61,920 bases of DNA from Gnetum montanum (GCA_015680685.1 MNCI01022125.1:1056956-1118875); one strand, 5' to 3'. Positions 32,788-45,688 are shown, numbered from the stretch's first letter. Notes: generated from the sequence alone by a model not told the origin. Numbers and translations: made by a program.

Positions 32788-35244
32788 ACCTTCTTTTGAA
32801 GTTTGAAGTCTACCTTGTAAAGGAGGTAAGAGCTAGCCACTAGTTTTTTCAATTTAGTTTTGGGCCTCCCTACAATCAACATCACTAAGTTTGCATAGTA
32901 GAGGTTGGTAAGCTCCATGTATTCAGTCATCTCCTCAATTTGTAACTCCTTCAAGGAGATCTCTACTTGATTGTATGCATTGAGTTCATCAGAGATGGAC
33001 TGGCACACATCAACTCTCCATTGAAGTTGGTGGACAATCTTGGTCACCTTCATTTTGGCCAACTTGATTTATTTCACATTGGCCTCTTTAAGCATTTTGA
33101 CCTAGTTCTTGTAGTGATTTTTCACTCTTTTGAAATTCAAGAATTCATTTTTCTAGGCACCAATATCGAGAGTAGTCTTCTAGTAAAGGGTCTAAACATC
33201 TTCCATGGAGAGATTTCCATTTTGTACAATCAACCTCCTCAGATCCAAATTTACCTTGGCAAGTTATTCTTATTGCTAGCGAATATACTCTACCATTTGA
33301 TCCTTTTGCTACTCAACATTCTATAGGTGGTGGTTATCATATTTGAGTACCAAGTTTTCCTTGCGAACTTGTGAGAGATCATAATCAGTGTTATTGGTCA
33401 TGGCTTCTGACTATGATGCCTTGAAAATCACCATCTCCTTTGCATTCTCAGCCTCCTAATATTTTTGTTGAAGTTGCTGAAAAGCTTCATCTCTTATTAA
33501 CTCTAGCCTAAGAATTTTTGGATCAAAGATACAAGCTCTTAGTTTCGCTACCTTGGTGGCCAACCATTAATTATTAGGAATGACCTCTTCGAGTAATGCA
33601 TTGGTAATTAATAATTTATTCCTCATCTTTAGTAGTTGCAATTGGGTTGTTGATATATCTTTTGGGATATCAAAGATCTTTGAAAGTGGTTGTTTGGCTC
33701 CCATCAGTTATTCCAAGATCTTCTTGTGTTGGGAAGCATTCATCTATTTGCTCCCTACTCTTTTTGATGCATTGATGTCAGCCTTGACAATAATTTTAGG
33801 TATAGATGCAGTAGGAGCATTTAGTGCTTCATCCACTTGCTCTGCCATCACCTTTGAAGCTATCTCATAGTCCTTATGTGGCATGACCAAGAGCATCGTC
33901 CCTTCTCCTTCCTCTAGCATGATAAAGAAGGCTCTTGCATTCCTAAAGATTTTGTGAAATGCTTGTCCTGGGATGAACATAGTAACTTCTCTAGTACTAA
34001 GATTGGAACAAATAGGTACTTGGTTTCTCTGTACTAAGAATAACAGTGTTGTCTCATAGTCTAGCTTTCAATAACACTGTTGTCTCATAGTCTAGCTAGC
34101 TAATGATCCTTATGACCTTGTTCAAATGGCTCATGGCTGGATGGTACATAGATGATTCTCCATCATCTTCAAAAGCTTATTGTTGCTACAACTGTTACTC
34201 CCTAAGTTTCTTAAGGTGTCCAACGACTACCAGCATATTTAGTGTTGTCTCTAATGCTAAAGGTGGTGGTGATAGCTACTCCTCTTCTTGAAGCTTGGCA
34301 ATGGTCTTGTCTTTCATCATATTTTCCCATAATGCTATAGGGCATAACAAATCATATCATTGGAATAGCATGTTAGTTTTTCTTCTTGCATAGTTTTCTA
34401 ATCAGGCATGGAAAGAGAAGTTTCTTCCTACCCTTCTCATTTTTCTTAAAATGTTTTTCCATCTTAAGGAAGATGAGTTGTAGTAGGTTAATAGGAAATT
34501 TCCCACTTAGAGTTGTACATGCCCTAGTAGAGAAGGCTATGACCTTGCTTGGCCTCACTATTAGATTAAGGTGATAGGCTGTAATTTTGAAGTATGCACA
34601 TTCTAATTTGTTCAGGGTGCCATATTCTTTATGATTAATTCCATAACACCACTGGACCCATTCTTTCTTGGCCTCTAGGTCCATGTGTGCAGCGATTTTT
34701 TGTGAGGTTTACCCTAGTGTTAGATAATTTGAGAGCCTTTGTAATGGACATAATTGAATGGGATATGGTGATGTTTTTAATTTTGACACTAGGATCTCCT
34801 CATTAATTTTTCTAGAAGAGCTAGGTCTCTTCCATGTACTATTCCCCATTAGTAAGGTGAATGAGTTATAGAGGAGACCCTTGTAGTTATGTTTGGACCT
34901 CTTCTAGTGCTAGCTCTAGGAAAGGCAAGAAGTTTAGCTCCTACAGGATAGAGCTCTAGATATCCTTAATCTAGATCTTTTCTAGGCAAGCTTTGGTAAG
35001 CATGACCTCTACATTAGGTCTTAATATCAAGACCTCATCTTGTCTAGAATGGCTTGTCTTTGCAGTAGGAATCTACCTAGTAGATTCCACCTTAGGCTCC
35101 TCTCATAGGAGCCTGGTAGCTTCGGCTACTTGGTCCTAGGATTATTATTATTGCTATTATTATTGTTGCCTCCTTTCTCATCGAACTTGCTTCTCCCTAG
35201 GCTATGATGATGCTTCTACCTATGACCCTCTTTTGGGTGCCATC
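32788..35244 (-). pseudogene. Athila D 3' ORF, N-terminal and middle part (split by Athila C)
   Basis: On the minus strand it begins at an ATG near 35242. It includes KKEWVQWCYGINHKEYGTL and the GRKKLLFPCLI segment (34373-34684), then a coiled-coil region ending in VASSYLLYKVDF at the Athila C LTR. A run of Asn codons comes from the ATT repeat at 35139-35165. Its C-terminal end lies at 12850-13280. It runs opposite to the Athila C 3' ORF, so the two copies look like an inverted repeat around the LTR. Confidence 0.8.
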
Positions 35245-37250
35245 TGCATTAACAAACATAACTAAAGATTAGCTCTTAGGCATAACCTTTATTCCCTTTG
35301 GATATCTTTTTTATTGAAGTGGATCAAGTTCTCTTGCTATGATGTTAGAGTTTAATAGTTAAGTTTTTGTTTATTGGTCACATGCTTATCATATTATTTT
35401 ATTCACATTTTAATGAATTTTGATTGTTAATATTAACTCTTGTGATCATTAATTTAATATTACTTTAATATCTTACTCATGGGAGTTGGAAAAAATTTCA
35501 AACAAATTTCTAATCAAAACTTAGCTTTGATGCCTTCACATTGTAAAGCATATCTCCAATAGCTCAAGGATCAAAGAATGAGTAAATTTGGGTAAGAATT
35601 TTAGAAGTTTGAGCTCTTGAAAAGTCCTTTGGGCTCTAAAAGATTACAAAAAATTCTCTAGGGCTTTGAATAAATGGTGAAAATGAGCTACGAGTTAGAC
35701 ATATATATAGGAATTTTATACTACATTGTTAGGAATGCATCAATGTAGTGATAAATAGCTATATTTTTCACTTGATAATTGAGGAGCTTTAGGCAATTTG
35801 GGGGTTGAAATAAGTGCCAAATGGAAGTCAAAAAGATGTAGAATCATAATACTAACATGAAAGAGGATATTATTCATCATGTAGAAGCAATTAGAGTGTA
35901 TTGGATGAGTTTTTGGAGAATATTTTGATGGTAAAGGAAAGCAAAACTAGATGTTTTAAGGCTATTGAAATGATCCAATGTAATTAGCCAATGGTTAGGA
36001 AATTTAAGTTAACATAAACCAAAAGAGATGGAAGTGGATCCTCTCTAGAGCAACCTTATGCCTAATATGCCCTTGCATATCCTCATCACAAGGAGTTCAT
36101 AGGAACCAAGGATGATATATGGTTATTTTAAGTCAAATTCCTTACCCCTATGAGAGATTATCTAAGGATTATATCTACTAGAATATAAAACTACTAATTC
36201 ACCATGGTACGAGGCAATGAGGTGAGAGATGGTGGAGAGAATAAATTGTAGATAAGAACAATGAACAAGTTATCTGCATCTTGGTTACATTAGATCCTTG
36301 GTGATTCATGTGATTAAGATGATTCTCTACCAGTCTATTCTGAGTCTAGACTAAGTCCAATTCAATTACAGTGGCCTTGCATTGACATGTTCCTCCTCTT
36401 CTACCATCAAGGGCCTAGGAGAACTGCAAAGAATAACCATTAATATAAGAGAAGTAGAAAATATAAGAAGGAAATATTAGAACCTTAGTTAAAGGGATGC
36501 CTTCAAGAATTAATAACATGTCTTTCTAGCCCCATAACTAGTGCTTGTAGCCCATGAAATTATCTAAGGGATATGTATTAAATTCTCATTATTAGTGTGT
36601 GTGTGTGTGTTTGTGTAATTTTATTTTATTTTTAGATGGAAACCACACTATGCAAAGACATACTTCCTTTTATGTTTGGAAATAGGAGTGATGGTATACT
36701 AATGAGGAATCATAGACTTAAGAAGAAAGTTGAGTAAGAAACATATCAAATCCCCTTAAGGTCACACCTCTTTCCATTTTTTCTTGGTTCTTTCCTGCTT
36801 TGTTGGATAACAAAATCACATGTTAATTCTAGTTTTAATGTGAAAAAACCTTCTTGATCTCATCATGCAAACTCTATGCAGAACATATGAAATGGATGGA
36901 TGTCATAAGATCACTGTCTAATACCACTAGAAATTTGATAGAGTATTTAGTAGATAACATAATCCAAAGATAAGATTGGCCTATTGTAAATCAATCAAAA
37001 TCTTAATTGTTGCATTTAAACACTTCCAAGATTTCACAATAGCAATGGAACAAAATTCAAGATTTTGAATAAGACTAAGTTAAACAATAAGTGAATAACA
37101 AGGAAAAGGAAAAGGAAAATATATAAAATAATTAATATAATATTTAAGAAAATGAAAAAAATATAAAAAACATTGTAAAATAAAAAGAAGAAAACTCATG
37201 TATCCTCATAAAGATTCATGATATATGAATATCTTCCCCACAACTAAGTT
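35245..37250 (-). other. Athila D spacer between integrase and 3' ORF
   Basis: About 2 kb of AT-rich DNA without a credible ORF. It has a (GT)n microsatellite at 36597-36616. A GTCTAATACCA sequence at 36916-36926 resembles a decayed minus-strand initiator-Met primer site, so part of 36400-37250 might be another small inserted element; I cannot define its ends. Confidence 0.55.
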
Positions 37251-38650
37251 GAAGGGAGGAGGTTTGGAAAATAGAGTGCACTTCTTCTTGATTAGAGGCA
37301 TGAGTGTTGTTGTTGGTTACTTAGGATTCCATGAATGGATTGAGTTGTTGAATGTTGACTAACATGTGCTTATGAGGGCCTATTGAATGGTAAATTGTCA
37401 AAGCTTGGAAGGAATAGTTGAGTGGATTATGAAAGGTCCTTTCCATAATATATGGAACTTAGTTTGTTGAGGCACATGCATGGGATTCCAATAAAGAACC
37501 TTGTCTCTAGGTTAGAATGTAATTTTCTTTATCTGTGCATCGTGACATTATTTATTATGTGTCTTGCATACTTTATTAATCATTAATGCTACTCTTTGAT
37601 TTTCATCTAGCACATTAAGTGTCATGAGCCATTCTCTCTGCATTAGGTTAATGTCTATGTCAAGGTCATAGGCCATTATGAGTGTATGAAGTTTAATTTG
37701 AAGTGGAAGTTTTGGTAACTTTTTGTACACTAACTCATAGGGAGAGTAGCCTATAGGAATTTTCCATGTTGAGTGATATGCCCAAAAAGCATTATCGAGC
37801 TTAGTGCTCCAATCTTTCCTACATCATTTGATGATTCATATTAAGAATTCTTGTGATTTTGCTATTGGTGACATTTGCTTGACTGTTGGCTTGGGGGAAA
37901 TAAGATGTTATGAGTTTATGTTGCACCCCTAAGCATTGCATTAACTTGTGAAAAGTAGAACCTGTGAAATGTGTTCTACTATCTAAAATTAGTGCTATAG
38001 GCACACCAAGCCTATTAACTACCTATTGTTAAAGAAATCGAGCTATAGTGGTAGATGTATAACTAGATACAATTGTAGCTTCAACCCAATTAGTATAGTA
38101 GTTAATAGCAACTATAGTGTAGGCCTTCTCATTGGACATGGAAGTGATGGGTCCTATGAAGTCAATACACCAAAGGACAAAAGGCTCCTGTGATTGGATC
38201 CACTATTGGGGCCCTTTCATTTGGGTGGTCATTTCTCCATCTTATTAACACATCTCACACAAATGGGAGAAATGGTGAGCATCCTTGAAAATTGTTGGCC
38301 AAAAGTATACTACCATGAGGATCTTTGTGGTGGTACTCCTTCCTGCATAAGGGTTCCCACAAGGACCTTCATGAGTATCTTAAACAATTCTCAATTGATT
38401 TGCGTCGAATACACACCATTGTACTTAGTCATTGGCATAAACCTTGTAGAGGTTGCCTTTGATTTCCATGTAATGTTAATCTAGTGGAAAAATTGTTATT
38501 TCTTTTTATAATTCCATTCTATAAGAGTCTACTGTGTGGGCACATATGAGAGAAACTCATCATACCAATTGGTAATTTTTGATGCTTGTACCTCAATGGA
38601 CTTAGCAAAGAGAAGTTCATCTAGGAATTGATTAGATAATAGATCTTCAA
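37251..38650 (-). pseudogene. Athila D integrase (broken)
   Basis: On the minus strand: zinc-binding region at about 38480-38200, a core piece at 38004-37819 with LILDSRTHFTGSTF (Asp of the second catalytic position present) and SYFPQANSQANVTN, where the catalytic Glu reads Asn. The C-terminal piece (37730-37548) has LDENQRVALM; the same LDENQ segment occurs in Athila C. The tail to about 37250 has the VLYWNPMHVP-like region. Many stops. Confidence 0.75.
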
Positions 38651-39590
38651 CCTCATTGCTATCCCATCATAACTAACACAAATAATCTACAGCTAAATTC
38701 TCATTTTCTTTTCCATCCACCATCATAAGATCAAACTTCTAGAAAAGCACTAATCACCTTATGACATAGAGCCTTACTATTGGTTTATTCATTAGGAATT
38801 GAATTACACTGTGGTCTATGTACATAAAAATTATGTATCCAAGTACATAGTGGCTGAATATTTCTAAGCCATACACCACTACTATACATTCTTTTTTAGT
38901 GGTGATGTAGTTGAGTTGCGTACCCATTGTGTCGTAACTTGCATAATGAATATAATATGGACATTTTTGATTATCTATTTATATAAGCACTACTCCCAAG
39001 ACATAGTTAGATGCATCTATCATGATATGAAATAGGTTGGACCAATATGGTGTATGTAGAATTGGGGTTTTTATGAGCTTGTTCTTTGAGTACTAGAATG
39101 CTTATTTTCATTCCTTGATCCATTCAAGGACTGCATCTTTCTTGGTGAGATCTACTAGTAACTTTTTGATTTTAGAGAAATGCTCAATGAAGCATCTGTA
39201 GTAACTAGTATGTCCAAGGAATGACCTCACATCTTTAATCATTTGAGATTATCTTATTATTCCTTGGATGATCCTTACTTTCTCAAGATTCATCTTTATT
39301 TCTTTTACTAAAACTCTATGCCCCAAGGTAATGTCATCTCTAATCATCAAGTAGCTCTTCTAGTGGTTGAGCTATAGGTTTTTTTCTCCACATCGTTTAA
39401 GTATATTCTCAAGAAAATCCAATGGTTGTTCAAAGTTAGTACCATAGGTGAAGATGTTGTTGATGAATACTTCCACACCATTACAAATTTTTTGCTAAAA
39501 GATGCTTAGGACCAAGCACTAAAAAGTTACAGGAGCATTAAAGATTCCAAATAACATCTTTTCATATGCAAAAGTCCTCCAAGAATTATT
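38651..39590 (-). pseudogene. Athila D RNase H and 3' part of reverse transcriptase (truncated)
   Basis: The minus strand covers RT from the TFAYEKM box (near 39570) through RNase H. The catalytic box reads VEVFINNIF near 39460-39485: both Asp of FMDD are Asn. The upstream half of RT is absent; at about 39590 the sequence jumps to integrase of a second copy (Athila E). Confidence 0.7.
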
Positions 39591-40318
39591 GTTATACAAA
39601 TTGAGTAGTTGTAGAAGATGTGTAATCGGTGATAGCTATGGCTTTTGCCCATTTTGTACAATAGTCAATAGTGACTATGATGTATTCCTTTCTAATCAAC
39701 ATGGATGTGATGGAACCCATGAAGTTAATGCTCTAAATATCAAAGGGCTCTAGTGGTTGGATCTAGTACTGAGGTTCCTCCATATGAGCGATCATTCCAC
39801 CACCACATTAGCAACATTCACAAGAGTAGATGAAGTGGTGAGCATCCCTAAAAAGTGTTGGCCAATAATACCCTACCATGAGGATCTTAATGGCTATGCA
39901 TCTCTCAGCATAGTGGTTCCCACAAGGACCCTTGTGTGCATCTTGGAGCACATGCAATTGATTAGCATCAGGTATACAACAATGAACTAGGGCATCGGTG
40001 TACACCTTGTTATGGTGTCTATTGATTTCCATGAAGCATTTCACTTGGTGAAGAAACTGTTATTTCTTCCTATGACCCCACTCTTATGAAATATCTTGAG
40101 TGAGAAGATAGGTGAGAATGCCATTGTACCAATTAGGTTTAGTGGGCATTTGTTCAGTTATAGCTTTGACAAAGAGGAGTTAAGAAGAAAATCGATCTAA
40201 AAGTGAGCTTTCTTTCTCTTTGTTGTTCCATCTTAACTAAGACAAGATGTCTGTAGCCACGTTTTTGGTTCCCTTTCAATCTACCATTGTAAAATAGAAT
40301 TCCTACAAGATCACCAAC
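39591..40318 (-). pseudogene. Athila E integrase N-terminal half and RNase H start
   Basis: The minus strand encodes FMGSITSMLIRKEYIIV and YCTKWAKAIAITDYT near 39720-39610 (integrase core start), preceded by a zinc-binding domain at 40044-39808 ending HHFIYSCECC. The core is truncated after TTTQFV at the junction with Athila D. Upstream, RNase H coding runs to 40318, where a solo LTR interrupts it. Confidence 0.75.
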
Positions 40319-41994
40319 TAAAACACCATGAAATTTTTCATGTTATAACCAATCTTCATCATGTAGCTTTCATCCCATGAAACCCATGGAAAAATTTCAT
40401 TGTAAATGTGAAAATTGTAATCCACAATGGTAAATTTCACATACTTTATACTTTTGGGGCTGAAAAATGCCTCATAAGTGGTCAAAACCTCTTTCCCCAA
40501 TTGAAAAAAAGTCACCATGTGTCTATATTTTTCTTGGTGGGGGGGTGTGGGGGGGTGCAGTATGATTATCAAAAATGCCTTTTGGACTGCCAAAAAAAGG
40601 TAATTTGATGGGTTTTATGGGGGTATGCATTTTTCTATGGTCAAAACACTTGCAGGGGGTAGATCTCAGCTATGCCTAATGTAGAAGGATGGGGGGTTTG
40701 AAAACCTTCCCATTTTCAACACGGAAACCAAATGCACAATTTGGAAACTTTCCCCCAGCTTGGAAACTTTCCCTCCTTAGCCTAGAAAATTTCCTCCCCA
40801 ATGTGAAAGTTTTTTGCTAGCCTAGTAACTTTTCCCCTTGCCTAGAAAGTTTCCCCCTAGCCTGGAAACTCCCCCCTAGTGTGGAAATTTCCTTCCTTCC
40901 CCCAGTGTAGAAAATTCAATCCCCCAACGTGAAAGCCACAAGAAGCAAAATTCATCAATTCATGCATTTCAATGTTGACCAGCCACTTCAACAAGAAAGG
41001 TGGAGAGCTCAACATAGAAGATTCATCTCCAGTGTGGAAGGTGTGCCTTGGTTACTATTTATAGTAAATGGAATGAACATGGGGGAGAAGTACTTACTAT
41101 GTATAGTAACCCCCCAGATTCAAGCACCCATATCACCTTAATTTTCAGCCAATTTGTAGCAAATTTGTAGCCATTTTCATCCAAATTTGTAGTCATTTCA
41201 TAGCCAATTTGTAGCCCTATTCATGGCCCAAAAAACCTATAAAAGAAAACCTTAAACATCATTTAGATGTTCCATGTTTTTTGAAAATATTTTGGAATTT
41301 TTCAACAAGTTAAGCATTTTTTATTCAAGGAATTTTCAAGCAATTTGCATACACACAATTACACACTTGTGGCATTTTAAAGCACTCAAGAGATCTTGCA
41401 AGTTTCCATACTTGCATTCTCTAGAACCCTATTGTGGAACCAATGAGGCCCTGAAATTTGGTAAATTTTTGGTGTTAACACTATACTTCTAGGATTCCAA
41501 ACCCACCATGGAGCAACTTGGGATTCAAATATTCCACCTTTCTCATCCCCCAATAGTGAACCAATTTGGTAGATCCAAGATTGCAGTAGGAAAGGAAGGT
41601 TCAATGACATCAAGAGTGGCTTAGCACCTGAATCATGGATAAGATCACCTCAGCTTTAATAGGCTTTACACTCTTACACAAGTAAACCCCCCTTTTTTTC
41701 TCATCCAAGCACCATTTGTACACATTTATCTAACTTATTCTTTATTCTTTTCTTAATAAAGTTTTAAGTTTTGATTTTTGTGTTCAAAAATAAATTTATT
41801 ATTTATGCATTATTCGGATCTATTCATATTTTCATGTTTTGCATCTCCTAAGTCCCTGGTTGATTGGCTGAACCTACAAAGGTGCCTCAAATTCCATTTT
41901 TATTATAGAGGCCCTAGGGATTCGAGGTTGGGGAACTGCTTCCACCAAGGATCCTTGGTTTTCATTTTAGTAATTAAGATTTTTGGTTGCAACA
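40319..41994 (+). repeat. Solo LTR, family B, target duplication CCAAC
   Basis: It starts TAAAACACCATG and ends GGTTGCAACA, about 1.68 kb. CCAAC flanks it at 40314-40318 and 41995-41999. Athila E RNase H sequence is continuous across the site (compare Athila D at 38730-38790). No internal region is present, so LTR-LTR recombination removed the rest. TATAAAAG is at 41238-41245. It carries the paired 16-bp palindromes and a CTGGAAACTTTCCCCC-type array (40735-40935). Confidence 0.92.
40735..40935 (+). repeat. Imperfect 20-25 bp tandem repeat in family-B LTR
   Basis: Eight or so units of GCCTGGAAACTTTCCCCC type. A related array is on the reverse strand at about 48370-48500 in the Tat-B1r LTR; a more diverged GTGGAGGGG version is at 44500-44640 in Tat-B2. 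Confidence 0.7.
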
Positions 41995-43500
41995 CCAACC
42001 ATTGTATGATATGAGGGCTCATCATTGGCTTATTCATCAGGAATTGAATTGCATTGTGGTCTATGTGCACGAACACCTTGTATCCAAGCACATAGTGCCT
42101 AAATTTCTCAAAGGCAAACAACCACTGTCATCTCTTCTTTTGCTGTTGTGGTGTAGTTTAGCTATGCATCCATAATGCTTCTACTCACATAGTGGATATA
42201 GTAAGGATATTTCAAATCATCCAACTACATGAACATGGCCCCCAAGGCATAATTGGAACCATCTGTCATAATATCAAAGGGTTTGAACCAATCAGGTGCT
42301 CGTAGAATTGAAGTTTTTTCAAGCTTCTCTTTGAGCTGTTGGAATGCACATTCAGATTTATTTGTCTAGAAAAATGAAACATCCTTCTTTGTGAGCTCCA
42401 TCAATGGTTTGGTGATTTTAGAGAAATTCTCAATGAATTGTTGGTAGTAGCCAGTGTTTCCAAGGAATTACCTCACATATTTAATGGTTTCTAGCTATCT
42501 AGTAATTCCTTGGATGACCCTTATTTTTGCAGGGTTCACCTTGATCACTTTCTCTGAAATTCTATTCCCCAAAATAATGCCTTCCTAGATAATTAAGTGG
42601 ATTTTTTACTAGTTGAGCCTAAGGTTTGTCTTCATACACCATTTTAGCACTTGCTTAAGATGGTCTAGGGCTTGCTTAAATTTATCCCCCTAGATGGAGA
42701 AGTCACCCATAAAGACTTCCACCCCATTGCCAAGCTACTGTTGGAAGATGCTAAGGACAAGACATTGGAATGTGGTAGAAGCATTGCATAGGCCAAATGA
42801 CATCTTTCTGTATGTGAAAGTCTAATAGGTACTTGTGAATGTGGTTTTGGCCTAATCCTCTGGTGCTGTTTGAATTTGATTATAGCCACTATAATAATCT
42901 AGAATGATGCAGTAGTAATGCCTAGAAATGGTATTCAACACTTGGTCCAAAAATGGTAATGAAAAATGATCTTTGTATGTTGCCATGTTCAACAGCTTGA
43001 AATTGATGTAGATCCTTCATTTGCCACCTTTATTTTGCACTATCACAAGTGGGCTAATCCACTCACTATTTGCAATGGGATAGATGAACCCCACCTTGAG
43101 GAGTTGTTCAATCTCCTTTCTCACGATCAACTTCAATTTGGGATTCAAACGTCATTATGACTAGCTCTTTGATTTAATGAAAGGATTGGTGTAGATGTAA
43201 TGTTGGAATATCCTAGGATCAATTCTAGTGATTTCAAGATATGATCAAGCAAAGGCTATTAGCCATTTTTGACCACCTCCAATAGCTTCTTTTTCTGTGC
43301 AAGAGCAAGGTTGGCATTGATAATAACTAGCATGTCATTTTTTAGAAAAGCATACTCCATTCTAGCCAGCATAGTTTTCAACTCAAGGGGCTCATATTTA
43401 AAACTTTCATGGATCTCCAACTTTCCCCAATTGGTATCAATTAGGTTCATTGAAGAGTTGGTGGTGGATTTTCTCCATCTCATCTATGCCTTTAATGTAG
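41995..43500 (-). pseudogene. Athila E RNase H and reverse transcriptase (broken)
   Basis: The minus strand has RNase H near 42200-42000 (KFRHYVLGYKVFVHIDHNAIQFLM) and RT upstream. The catalytic box reads GVEVFMGDF near 42690-42725: the first Asp of FMDD is Gly. The RT N-terminal motifs are near 43000-43120. The linker before RT (43483-43259) contains LKTMLARMEYAFL, also found in Athila C near 17570-17610. Confidence 0.78.
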
Positions 43501-44176
43501 GCACTCATAAGGGTCTTAGTCTATTCCATGCATAGAGTTGAGCTACTTTTGGGTTTAGCAATTAGCCATGGGATGCCCTCTTGTTTTGTGGTTGTTGTGT
43601 ACAAACACTTTTGAATTTTTGTCACATCGTCACACTATCTACATGTTGTGATTGATGTGCTTTTTATAGTTCATAATTTTTATACATAGTTGCATCCTGT
43701 GTTACTGTACGTGATGCGTGAAACATACTTCCTTTTAATCTTTCTGAAATCAGTTTCCTTGAAAATTTCCAAAGAGAGGTCTTTGATTCATATCTATTCA
43801 TCTATTGTGCTCAACCAAACCCTCCCCATGATTATTAGGAAGTCCCTTTTGCAATTATCTACACAAAGCATGAGGAAGTTAGCAAGATAGGACCATCCAT
43901 AAATGATGGTCACAATGTCCTCCACTAATCCCAAGGAAATGATGATGGGTTGATCCACTAACTCAAGAAAAGTGTTACTTTTCTTAATAGGAGGTAGGTT
44001 CCAAGCTTTGTACATTTCATGGGAGATCAAATTCACACCAAAGCTTGAGTCCAGAAAAGCCTTGTATGGTTCATTCCTAGTGATTTGCGTGTAAATTAAG
44101 GGATACTAGGATTAGATCTTTTCTTAGAAAGATGACCAACCTTGATCCAATTAGTGACCACATGGGTCAACATAAC
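43501..44176 (-). pseudogene. Athila E protease (truncated)
   Basis: The minus strand at 44036-43794 carries MNLISHEMYKAWNLPP and IIYGWSYLANFL, matching Athila C protease. The N-terminal part is cut at 44176 by the Tat-B2 LTR. Gag of this element is not found on the other side within the window. Confidence 0.72.
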
Positions 44177-45664
44177 TGAAACACCACCAAATTTGGATGT
44201 TGAACATTTGTAACCCCATCCCATGACACCTAAGGTTAAACTTCATTGTAAGTGTGAAGATTGTAACCCATGAAAATAAATCTCACATATTTCATACTTT
44301 TGGAATTGGAATATGCCTTATAAATGGTCAAATAATCATTCCCCAAGTGAGAAGAGTCACCTAGTATTTATATTTGGGCTTAGGAGGGTCAAAAATGCCT
44401 TTTGGGATGCCAAAAATGGTACTTTGGTGGGTTTTATGTGGGGGCGGGGTATGCACTTTTCTATGCTAGAAACATCTGCAAGGGGATGGATCTCACCTAC
44501 CCCTAATGTGGAGGGGTGTGGATCACCTATTTCTAGCATGGAGGGGTAAATCTCAATGTGGAAGGATGGGGAACTCACAATGCCCAGCATGGAGGATGGT
44601 TTAACCTTCTTCTCCAACATTGAAGCTCCATCTTCCCAGCGTTGATGCACCCTCACCCTAGTGGACAAGCCACATGCATCAGATTCCAATACTCCATGCA
44701 CTCCAATGCTAACTATGCATTCCAACAAGGAAAGTTGAAGGCCTAGCATAGAAGATTTTCCTCCAACATAGATGGTGTGCCCTTGTTACTATTTATAGTA
44801 AATGAAACAACAATGGGGGTTTGGCACTTACTATATATGGTAACCCCTGAATTTGGAAACCCATGTTACCTATAAGTGGTAGAAATGTTTTCGAAAAGTA
44901 TAGCCAATTTGCATCCACATTATAGTTGAATTATAGCCAATTTGTAGTTCATTTGATGGCCGAAAACCTGTAAAACCAAAACTCCAACACCATTTTTAGG
45001 TTCCACACATTGGCATTTTAAGACATATAACATTTTTGGCTTCCAAGATCTTGTATAACCTTGTAGAAATGTAGCTTCTTAGGGCCTTCTAGTGTGGAAT
45101 CCTTGTAGTCTTGTTATCCCCTTTGTTACCCCCCTTGAGATTTATGGATTTATTAGTTTCTATGCTGCACTCTTGGGAACCTCGACTCCCATTGTGGAGC
45201 ATTTTGATAGTCAAATATTTCACATTTTTCAATCCTCCTAGCAATGACCACCATAGTAGATATAGAGTAGTAGTAGAAGAGGTTCAATAGCATCAAGAGT
45301 GGTAGGACATTTGGATCGTGAAGGTGATTGCATCGGCTCGAACAGATCTTGAACTCTCGTCAGAGTGAACCCCCATTACTCTTCCATGGCTAACATTTAT
45401 AGATAATCTTTGAACTCATTCTTTATTTTTTTCAATAAATTTTTAAAGTTTCAATTTTTGTGCAATTTGTATTTGCTTCCCATTTTCTAGATCTGCATTT
45501 TTTTCTTACATTATCTACTTTTCCTTTCGTAAGTCACTGGGTTATCTACTAGATCATCCAAGGTATCCTAAATTCCATTTTTTTGGAGGTCATGGGGCTT
45601 TAGGGTTAAGGATGCTACAATAGAACTTTTGATTTTTTAGTGATCAAATTTTTTGGTTGTAATA
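44177..45664 (+). repeat. 5' LTR of Tat-B2 (family B)
   Basis: It begins TGAAACACCACC and ends GGTTGTAATA directly before the primer site. 16-bp palindromes are at 44786-44801 and 44828-44843. It is homologous throughout to the solo LTR at 40319 but quite diverged. Confidence 0.87.
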
Positions 45665-45688
45665 GTTTTTTGGTGCTAGAAGGAAGAC
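45665..45688 (+). other. Primer binding site of Tat-B2
   Basis: TTTTGGTGCTAGAAGGAAGA, one or two bases from the Tat-2 site. Confidence 0.75.
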
